Below are positions 60,901-64,000 of a stretch of 64,000 nt of DNA, one piece after another. The translations under genes were made by a program, and so were the position numbers. The stretch is from Piliocolobus tephrosceles (Eukaryota > Chordata > Mammalia > Primates > Cercopithecidae). The notes beneath the pieces were generated by a model. The model worked only from the letters and a program-made list of their open reading frames with translations, had not been told where the DNA came from and did no database searches. Where the stretch lies: contig NC_045438.1 in NCBI RefSeq assembly GCF_002776525.5, positions 156,217,332 through 156,281,331 of the forward strand, written 5' to 3'. Position 1 is the first letter of the stretch, and every line of letters begins with the position of its first letter.

Positions 60901-63900
60901 GATCAGACACCTCCATTGATGTTTGCGTGCAATTAATCTGTTCTGATGCAGCACGCCTCATTTCCCGGTGACTTCCAGGAACATTCAGCATGTTCAAGCC
61001 AGCTGGAATCATAAGAAACTCGGCTTTATTTAGAAAATCGATTTTGGGGGAAGCCTCCGTTTTAGAAATGTCCTCTATATCTAAAGAGGCTGAGAAACTT
61101 GAAGTGTGAGATAAACTGCTCTCCCTACTTAGACTCCTGGAGAGAGTGGAATCAAAGCTCGATTCCGTTGAGGAATGTTCTATCTCAGCCAGACGGAGTC
61201 TTTTCTTTTTGGGTGGCAGTTTCTCTGTTGGCAATTTTGACAAGGTTTCACTACGCTGGGGCCAACTGAACTTCTCTGACTTTTCTTGATCGTGGCATTG
61301 AGCTTCCAGGTCCCGATCTGGTTCTTCTGTGACTAAAATCTCTGGAACTTGGATGTTGTGCTGCCGGACAAGTCTTGAAGGCTGTCCTAACACATGTCGT
61401 TCATTTGGACTCTTTCTGGAGCTTTCCTGAAGTTCTCCTCTGAGAGCGTCTGATAGTGCAAGCTGGTGAGGATAAGACCTGTCCCGAGAAGGGTGACCTT
61501 CCTCTTGGGAGATTCCTATCACTTTCAGAGACCCAGGCTTCCCTGTTCTATTCGGCTCCTGGAAGGAAACTGGGGAGGCTCTTTCAAAGGGCTCAGACTT
61601 GTCAAATGAGTTGGGCCTGCTCAGGGAGTTGGTGTGCTGGATGACGGAGATTCCAGTTCCGTGTCTCTGCAGTTCTATCTTGTCCTGGGCTGCTGAACTT
61701 ATCTGTTGCTCCATGATGGTCGACAGCTTGGGATCCATGGTCTGTTCAGGGCCCCTGGCAACAAGGTGAATTTGGGAGTTTTGCAACTGTATATTTTTAT
61801 GCTGCTGGTCACTTCTTATGGTAACATTATGTTTAGGCAAACTGGGATTAGAGCCCAGAGCATTCTGAAACTGAAGGCCTTCGGAACTTTTTGGAGAAGT
61901 TCCACTTTCATTTTGCTGAAGTTCATCATCATCCCCAACACTTTTCATTTTCCTCCTTTTTCTTATCTGGGGCGTCTGTTCCCAGACGCCAGAGGACCCA
62001 GCAACTCTGTAGTGTAGAATCTGCGGCTGCGGACCGCCGGGCACAGGGCTGTGCTCAGGTTCTCTCATGGCTACCTTTGTTTTTGGTCCGTGTAACTCAG
62101 AACAGTAAAATTTCTTATGATTTTCAAAATTTTCCAGTTTCCTATACCTGTTTCTACAAGTTTCACACTCAAACATTGTCCCTCGCCCTTGATGAGACTT
62201 CTTTTTTTCTATATGTGGGCCTTGTGCCAATGCCTTGCTCCGTGCTGACATGGCTTCACCAACAGCATGGCATCCTTGGTGGCTCTCATCCAGGGACTGT
62301 CCAGTACCAAGAACATGACTTTCATTTGCTGAAGAATCTTCTATGGCTGCTTGTCTCACAAGTGTACGGGGATGTCCACTCTGGGGCACAGGAGTGTTAG
62401 GTCCTGATACAAAGACATCGTCATAGAAAGCGCCAATTTTGTCATCAAATGACTGACTTCCTCTTAGTGGATGAGGAGGAGGTATTATATTTGCAGGTAC
62501 TGCTGAATAACCTGTGGTCGGCATGGAATTACTTCTTGTGATAGGTAAACAGTCAAGTGAAGGTACAGACAGAAGAAACACTTGCTTTGATTTTTCAGTA
62601 GGGGTGAAAGGAGACTTCGGTATATCAGAGCTTGAACTTGTTCTCCGTCCCACTGGTTTTAAATCAAACTGGAAAGAATCTTTAAATATGTATGATTTGG
62701 GGGAATCAATGCTTCCTCGTCTTGACAGTGAGGTTCTCCGTGGCTTCACACTATCCAGTTGCTTGTCATCTACCAAAGCTTCATTGTCTGAAATAAGCTT
62801 CGATATCCGCTCCTCAAGTGTTTTTGTGGCCAAAGGTGGGCGCATCTGACCTGGTAAAAGCAATGCCTTTTCCCCTGGGGGCAAAGCAGAGGGTGTTGAC
62901 GTGGTGACAAGAGCTGCAGAGGGTCCGTTACTCCTTACAGAGTCTTGTTCTGTGCTGGGTAATGTTCTGGCAAAGGGTGTTGGTGGACTCACTGTTTGAT
63001 CGGCACTTTCAGAACGTGAAAAGTAACCAGAATCTGTACTTCCTAAACTTCGAGGACTCAGGAGCTTTCCTTGCTGCTCTTGGGAGTAATCGGTAGCCTG
63101 CTGCCTTTGTAGCTGGGCGTGTATCGTTCCTACATGAGAGTCTTGCTTTCCTTCCAGTGGATTCATGTCACCTTTCTGGTGGGACTTCTCATTAGTCTCC
63201 AACCTGGAGACTCCACCCTGGGACACGTTGGCTGAAAGTGGCTGTACGTTTGTCACCTGAAGGTCCTTCTGCTTTTGTGCACTAGAAAGTTCAGGCTTGG
63301 GATCCACGGCCTTTGGACTGTCAGTTCTTAAGGGGGACACGGTGACATGGTGGACCACAACTTTTGGTAACTCTGTCACAGCTTGTGATTCTGCAGATTT
63401 GTCCTGTAGCAAAAAGTCACCTACCACATTTTCTGGATTGCTTGGAGTGAAGCTTGATTTTAGTAAAGTTTCAGCATTTGACATCCTCTTTATTATGTGC
63501 ACAGGCTGCAGCTCCATGGCGCCCAGGTCATGCTGTCTCTCATCAGTGGTGCCTTCCTCCTCACTCTCCCCACTGTCTTCTACGTCTGAATGAATACTAA
63601 GTGCTTTGGGGGACTCGTGGGACAAGAACAAGCCACCAGCATCTGGCTGCAAGACAAGACCCAGTTTGATAGTATGTGCGTGGGATTTCTTGTGCTTATA
63701 CAGATTACTTTTAGTCTTAAATGAAAATCCACAAGTCACACAGGGATAGGGTCGCTCTCCAGTGTGGGAGCGGATATGCTTTAAAAGCACACTAGGCTTT
63801 GCACATGCTCTATTGCAATACTCACAAATATATTTTCCTTGTTTTTTTGGCTTCTGATCTTTCAGAAGAAGATTGCACATTTGCTCTACGCTTTGATTAA

Positions 63901-64000
63901 CAACAGAGGCAATATGAGTTGAATTATAGATTGGTGTGGGGGGCGACTGTGTAGAATTAGCTGGACTTATTGACAAAGGTGAAGCAGAATCCATTTGCTG
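20257..64000 (-). CDS. HIVEP1: HIVEP1 gene span, six coding exons, 5' end outside window
   Basis: This is the gene body of HIVEP1 (ZEP1, PRDII-BF1, Schnurri-1 type), a very large nuclear zinc-finger transcription factor. The family is known to bind NF-kappaB-like GGGACTTTCC sites through two separated pairs of C2H2 fingers (ZAS-N and ZAS-C) and to act in BMP/TGF-beta and inflammatory transcription. The exons join in frame at 58973/55101, 54968/54089, 53914/49096, 48995/23278 and 22788/21435, giving 7,110 coding bases (2,369 residues plus stop). The joined protein matches the HIVEP1 I know, from about human residue 350 to the C-terminus LVIAT. No frameshift or premature stop was found, so the gene looks intact. 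Missing are the promoter, 5' UTR, the first exons and roughly 350 N-terminal residues. HIVEP2 and HIVEP3 were considered and excluded because the residues around both finger pairs and the C-terminus fit HIVEP1. Confidence 0.96.
21436..22787 (-). other. HIVEP1: Last HIVEP1 intron, repeat-poor
   Basis: A 1,352-bp phase-0 intron, donor ACACAG|GTAAAT and acceptor CTTGTCATTTAG|AGC. Apart from a short poly-T tract near 22482-22496 I recognise no Alu, L1 or MIR copy, which contrasts with every other intron in the window. Confidence 0.85.
22788..23278 (-). CDS. HIVEP1: HIVEP1 491-bp exon: acidic region after ZAS-C
   Basis: Encodes 163 whole residues from [10 protein letters not shown] to AGKAVALTQ, completing an aspartate codon at its start. 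Residues shortly after the start form a strongly acidic run ([19 protein letters not shown]), a stretch known to follow the C-terminal finger pair in HIVEP proteins and a candidate transactivation segment. The rest is Ser/Pro-rich with basic [13 protein letters not shown]. The acceptor is TTTTTATTAG and the donor ACACAG|GTAAAT. An unspliced reading would run 24 residues into the intron before a stop, and 5' to the acceptor the frame is open but unrelated, so boundaries rest on splice motifs and match to the known protein. Confidence 0.95.
24680..24905 (+). mobile_element. Possible L1M 3' remnant
   Basis: GAGGGTGATTATTTCTAGGGGATGAAAAGAAC and TTTATCACAAATGTGTGCTTTTATAATTAAAAAACTC resemble the 3' tails of old L1M elements. 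A 20-bp tandem duplication (TAGATGTTAATTTTTTACAG) lies at 24724-24759. Confidence 0.35.
25353..25378. repeat. (AC)n microsatellite
   Basis: About 13 AC units followed by CCACAC. Confidence 0.95.
28000..29384 (+). mobile_element. 5'-truncated primate L1 inside the L1M
   Basis: From ACACATAGATCAATGGAACAGAATAG to the L1 3' end and poly-A (GAAGTTGAAGAAAAAAAA). The last third of ORF2 is readable, with a 135-codon fragment at 28136-28543 and the C-terminal part at 28914-29153, separated by frameshifts and stops. The L1M resumes on its right. Target-site duplication is not clear; AACACAT/AACATAT is a weak candidate. Old for an L1PA/L1PB copy; inactive. Confidence 0.85.
29599..29882 (+). mobile_element. 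AluYR-like inside the L1M
   Basis: GCTGGGCGCGGTGGCTCAAGCC to poly-A, with GAGATCTGGCCACTGCACTCC. A perfect 15-bp duplication, AGAAAAAGAAGATCA, flanks it (29584-29598, 29883-29897). About 12 bases are missing at GCTAACACGTCTCTAC, where ATGGTGAAACCC is expected. This is the youngest layer of the nested stack. Confidence 0.93.
30093..30337 (-). mobile_element. L1 3' end fragment, minus strand
   Basis: Poly-T-like start, then GTTCAGGGATACATGTGCAGAACGTGCAGGTTTG and GATGTTCCCCTCCCTGTGTCCATGTG, the reverse complement of an L1PA/L1PB 3' UTR. Heavily 5' truncated, about 245 bp. Confidence 0.85.
30338..30820 (+). mobile_element. Possible 3' part of the L1M
   Basis: CTATGCATTTGCCAAAAACCACATACTATACACCATAAAGTAAATTTTG resembles the 3' UTR of L1M elements and may be the downstream end of the L1M to its left, displaced by the inserted L1 fragment. 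Confidence 0.4.
30826..31045 (-). mobile_element. Alu fragment without tail, minus strand
   Basis: CACTGCAACCTCTACCTCCCAGG to CACTGCGTCCGGCC. The 3' end of the element, including its tail, is absent, and CTGGGATT is lost from AAGTGCTACAGGC. Likely AluS. Confidence 0.85.
32694..33024 (-). mobile_element. AluS-like, minus strand
   Basis: TTGTTGTTG/poly-T tail then GAGATGGAGTCTC, ending CACTGTGCCCGGCC. TGAGTAACTGT (32683-32693) and TGATTAACTGT (33025-33035) look like a target-site duplication with one change. Confidence 0.9.
33041..33264. mobile_element. hAT-Charlie-type non-autonomous DNA transposon
   Basis: Starts CAGGGATTGGCAAACT and ends AAAAGTTTGCCAACATCTATG, imperfect terminal inverted repeats. 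The body (AATAAAGTTTTATTGGAACACGGCCAGGC; TGTCTATGGCTGCTTTTGTG; GCAAAGCCTAAAATATTCACTATC) is a well-known dispersed MER-class element. No transposase; I could not see an 8-bp target duplication. The exact MER name is not certain. Confidence 0.8.
35633..35798 (+). repeat. Local direct duplication, copy A
   Basis: Shares about 90 percent identity over 165 bases with 38841-39007 in the same orientation. I counted 14 substitutions in the 147 bases from AAGGTTTAC to GCTGCAGGA, nearly all transitions. Not a family I recognise. Confidence 0.85.
38464..38768 (-). mobile_element. AluS-like, minus strand
   Basis: TTTTTTTGAGATGGAGTTTAGTTC to CCAATGCGCCCAGC. Twelve-base duplication TATATCTAATTC at 38452-38463 and 38769-38780. 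Confidence 0.92.
38841..39007 (+). repeat. Local direct duplication, copy B
   Basis: Partner of 35633-35798, 3.2 kb away. Similarity starts at ATACTGTTCTTT and stops sharply after CATGCTGCAGGA. The flanks are unrelated. Confidence 0.85.
39020..39391 (-). mobile_element. L2 LINE, left part (3' end), minus strand
   Basis: AACTATTGATTACCTACTATTTGCCAGGCACAATCCTAAGGAGCTGAAGATACAGCAG is the reverse complement of an L2 3' end; GTGGTAAGTGCTATGAGGAAAAAGAAAACAG follows as expected. The copy is cut by the L1PA at 39392 and resumes at 45553. An AT-rich patch lies at 39273-39306. Confidence 0.75.
39392..45552 (-). mobile_element. Near full-length L1PA, broken, sense to HIVEP1
   Basis: About 6.16 kb. The 3' end is at the left (poly-T, then GTACATGTGCACAACGTGCAGG) and the 5' end at the right (GGAGGATTCCATTCCAAGATGGCCGAATGGGAACAGC on the minus strand). 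In order from the right are the 5' UTR (about 45552-44510), ORF1 (about 44510-43433) and ORF2 (about 43425-39615). Both ORFs are split by frameshifts and stops: for example an extra-A frameshift in the run near 43212 and a stop before 41355, so the copy cannot move. TAGAGGGCATT flanks it at 39381-39391 and 45553-45563. It lies in the same orientation as HIVEP1, inside an L2. The exact subfamily is not settled; divergence suggests an intermediate-age L1PA. Confidence 0.92.
42289..42360 (-). repeat. 39-bp tandem duplication in the L1 ORF2
   Basis: A 33-base block (TCAAAACACCACCTCC through ATTGATTTTC on the plus strand) occurs at 42289-42321 and 42328-42360, exact, with a 6-base spacer AATGAA. 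The period is 39, so 13 codons were added in phase. L1 consensus has one copy. Confidence 0.9.
45553..46400 (-). mobile_element. L2 LINE, right part, minus strand
   Basis: Continues the L2 begun at 39020. AGGAGTGCAAAGTCCCTGAGATAGGG, GAATGACACAGTTGTTACAAGGCCACTTTGGCTGC, AGGATGACCTCAAGATTTTTGGCC and GGGGCATTATCAGCACGGAGATGGTATCTGAAGTCAGGAGACCGGATGAGA appear in the order of a reverse-complement L2 reverse-transcriptase region. In the minus-strand sense the last part spans the position of the YADD box, here degraded. No open reading frame survives. Confidence 0.75.
48225..48870 (-). mobile_element. Second L2 relic, minus strand
   Basis: CAAGGCACTGCGCTAAGTGCTGTGGG, TCAGGGAAAGCTTCATGACAGCAGTGGACTTGGCTGGATCTTGAAGG, TTTTGATCACGGTCAAG and GGAGTCTACTGC again follow a reverse-complement L2. 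It ends about 125 bases from the 102-bp HIVEP1 exon. Confidence 0.7.
48995..49096 (-). CDS. HIVEP1: HIVEP1 102-bp exon: histidine half of ZAS-C finger 2
   Basis: Encodes [16 protein letters not shown]... to DTEES. The two histidines (in TKH and KAH) finish the second ZAS-C finger begun in the previous exon. The tail, [12 protein letters not shown], starts the acidic region that follows ZAS-C. The exon begins with two bases (GA) completing the split glycine and ends with one base (G) of the aspartate codon completed in the next exon, 25.7 kb away. Donor is TCAG|GTAAGG, close to consensus; acceptor is CCCTTAAG. The two lysine-rich finger ends resemble ZAS-N strongly. Confidence 0.94.
50590..50770 (+). 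mobile_element. Probable L1M 3' remnant
   Basis: CTGAAAAAAATACGAAGCAAATATGGCAAAATC, TTCATTATACAGATCTCTACTTTTATTTGAG and TTTCACATTAAGAAATTATAAAAATG resemble the 3' end of an old L1M. Sequence at 46930-46975 shares the GAAGCAAATATG motif and may be another piece. Confidence 0.5.
50887..51177 (-). mobile_element. AluS-like, minus strand
   Basis: TTGTTGTTGTTGTTGAGATGGAGGTC to GAGCCACCGCACCTGGCC. CCTCTT occurs on each side as a short, weak target-site duplication. Confidence 0.9.
53914..54089 (-). CDS. HIVEP1: HIVEP1 176-bp exon: ZAS-C finger 1 and half of finger 2
   Basis: Encodes 58 whole residues, [10 protein letters not shown] through NFSFKTK, between a one-base start (A of a glycine codon) and a one-base end (G of the next glycine). 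A short RGRGRG motif precedes the fingers. Finger 1 is complete, with CEEC and HIRTH. Finger 2 contributes only its cysteine pair (CTYC) and the SFKTK strand; its two histidines come from the next exon. Acceptor is CTTTAAATTAG and donor is AAAG|GTATGAG. The second ZAS module binds the same type of NF-kappaB-like DNA site as ZAS-N. The arrangement is normal for the gene and no key residue is missing. Confidence 0.95.
54309..54470 (-). mobile_element. AluJ-like fragment, minus strand
   Basis: TTTTGTTTTTAGAGACAGTCTTGCTCC to CACGCACCACTGCACTCCACTAC. Half an Alu, diverged, in the GC-AG intron. Confidence 0.8.
54909..54954. repeat. HIVEP1: 25-bp tandem repeat with palindromic core
   Basis: AAATGTACATTTAAAAAGTAA and AAATGTACATTTAAGAAGTAA are 25 bases apart. 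Each copy holds the palindrome AAATGTACATTT. It sits 13 to 58 bases into the intron behind the GC donor. Confidence 0.85.
54968..55101 (-). CDS. HIVEP1: HIVEP1 134-bp exon upstream of ZAS-C
   Basis: Starts with codon AGA after acceptor TTTCAG and encodes 44 residues from RALGNQKS to KIFDG plus two bases (GG) of a split glycine codon. The peptide is charged and flexible and contains the linker just before the second zinc-finger pair; no domain of its own is visible. The reading frame links in phase 0 to the giant exon's final SLSK-type residues (here SNLSK). Its 3' boundary is unusual: the base pair after the exon is GC, so splicing must use a GC donor to restore the known Gly-Gly-Tyr-Lys sequence. 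A GT four bases further on would shift the frame into an immediate stop. Confidence 0.93.
55648..55931 (-). mobile_element. AluJ-like, minus strand
   Basis: TTTTGAGATGGGGTCTCATTATTGCCC to GTCACCATGCCCAGC; full dimer but diverged (AluJ features such as TAGCTCACTGCAGCCTCAAACTCC). Confidence 0.88.
56150..56380 (-). mobile_element. Possible MIR relic, minus strand
   Basis: Pieces GTCCCTGTGAGGCAGGCAGCAC, CAGGGTGAAGTTCCTTGTCCCAGGGCAAGTG and ACTCAAACTCTAATCATCTGGCTG loosely follow a reverse-complement MIR. Confidence 0.45.
57180..57430 (+). mobile_element. Probable L2 relic, plus strand
   Basis: CATTAATCACAACTATGCGCTAAAGAATC, CCCAGAGCTCTCTCCTAAGCTCCAAATCTAGATATGC and CCAGACATTTCTTCCGAGGCATTTG match the L2 reverse-transcriptase region downstream of the YADD box, in plus orientation. 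Confidence 0.6.
57658..57968 (+). mobile_element. AluS-like, full length
   Basis: TGCTGGGTGCAGTGGCTCACACC to a 27-base A tail. GATCACCTGAGGTCAGGAGTTCGAGACC-like segment (ATCACCTGAGG...) indicates AluS. Confidence 0.92.
58973..64000 (-). CDS. HIVEP1: HIVEP1 giant central exon (ZAS-N, CCHC finger, NLS), partial
   Basis: An open frame runs without a break from the window edge (codons CAG CAA before the ATG at 63994) to the splice donor AAG|GTACTT at 58973/58972. That ATG is internal: the known protein continues upstream, so it is not the start codon. Counting from it, residues 55-107 are two C2H2 fingers joined by a HTGERPY linker (ZAS-N), followed by an acidic stretch (about residues 135-147). 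A CCHC HIVEP-type finger lies at 62102-62175. A basic PPKKKRLRL motif at about 61196-61217, a likely nuclear localisation signal, is followed at once by a dense serine run ([12 protein letters not shown]) known to be conserved among HIVEP proteins. The rest is long, low-order, Ser/Pro/Gln-rich sequence. An unspliced reading would add only VLEI and stop after the donor, so the splice call is clear. At 5,028 bp it supplies over two thirds of the coding sequence seen here. Confidence 0.96.
62102..62175 (-). other. HIVEP1: Central CCHC HIVEP-type zinc finger
   Basis: The stretch begins MFECETC and ends NHKKFYC. It presents Cys-x2-Cys, then His and a final Cys, which is the CCHC finger characteristic of vertebrate HIVEP proteins. 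It sits alone in the middle of the large exon, just N-terminal to a run rich in Gly and Pro. Its role is less well defined than that of the paired fingers; assignment is by motif and position. Confidence 0.88.
63674..63832 (-). other. HIVEP1: ZAS-N paired C2H2 zinc fingers of HIVEP1
   Basis: Two adjacent C2H2 fingers. The first has C-x2-C and H-x3-H around CEYC and HIRSH; the second has CVTC and HKKSH, followed by AH. They are joined by the classic TGERPYPC linker. In this gene family such a pair is one of two independent DNA-binding modules that read NF-kappaB-like enhancer sites. Both fingers lie inside one exon here, unlike the ZAS-C pair, which is divided by an intron. Confidence 0.93.

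Noticed and set aside
58958..63994. Reading the giant exon as a complete 1,678-residue gene
   Set aside because: The ATG is internal to HIVEP1 and the last few residues are intron read-through past the GT donor at 58972.

Overview
This window is nuclear DNA from a primate, most likely an Old World monkey (macaque or baboon type). It is dense in Alu and L1 copies. Its youngest Alus (1171-1470, 14231-14506, 29599-29882) carry a CCGGCCACTGCACTCC-like or CTGGCCACTGCACTCC motif that I associate with cercopithecoid AluYR subfamilies. The species call is inference; the primate call is firm. 

Only one protein-coding gene is supported: HIVEP1 (ZEP1/Schnurri family, ZAS zinc-finger transcription factor), read on the minus strand from beyond position 64000 down to a stop codon at 20257. 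The window holds six coding exons in reading order: 64000-58973 (the giant central exon, cut by the window edge), 55101-54968, 54089-53914, 49096-48995, 23278-22788 and 21435-20257. They join in frame to 2,369 codons plus stop, about 350 codons short of the full protein, whose start and promoter lie outside the window. Every junction was checked by codon phase. Five-sixths of the splice ends are ordinary; the donor at 54967 is GC, not GT, and sits in a GCAAGT tandem-donor motif. 

Layout: 1-19,900 is intergenic DNA downstream of HIVEP1, with Alus, MIR and L2 relics, a twin-primed L1 with clear target-site duplications (8109-8770), an old antisense L1, a Tigger-type DNA transposon relic and a pure CTAT microsatellite. 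19,920-20,256 is the probable 3' UTR with one good poly(A) signal. 21,436-22,787 is a repeat-poor intron. 23,279-48,994 is a 25.7-kb intron carrying a nested stack (old L1M, younger L1, AluYR), a local 165-bp direct duplication, an hAT-type element, and a near full-length but broken L1PA copy (39,392-45,552) that landed inside an older L2 in the same orientation as HIVEP1. 49,097-53,913, 54,090-54,967 and 55,102-58,972 are shorter introns with a few Alus. 58,973-64,000 is coding. A 10-base N gap lies at 15,168-15,177. 

I saw no RNA gene, CRISPR array, bacterial feature or credible new gene system. The items most worth checking are the GC/GT tandem donor, the 165-bp local duplication, the run of identically truncated Alus and a 138-codon open frame at 17,677-18,090 that has no early ATG and no family I recognise.
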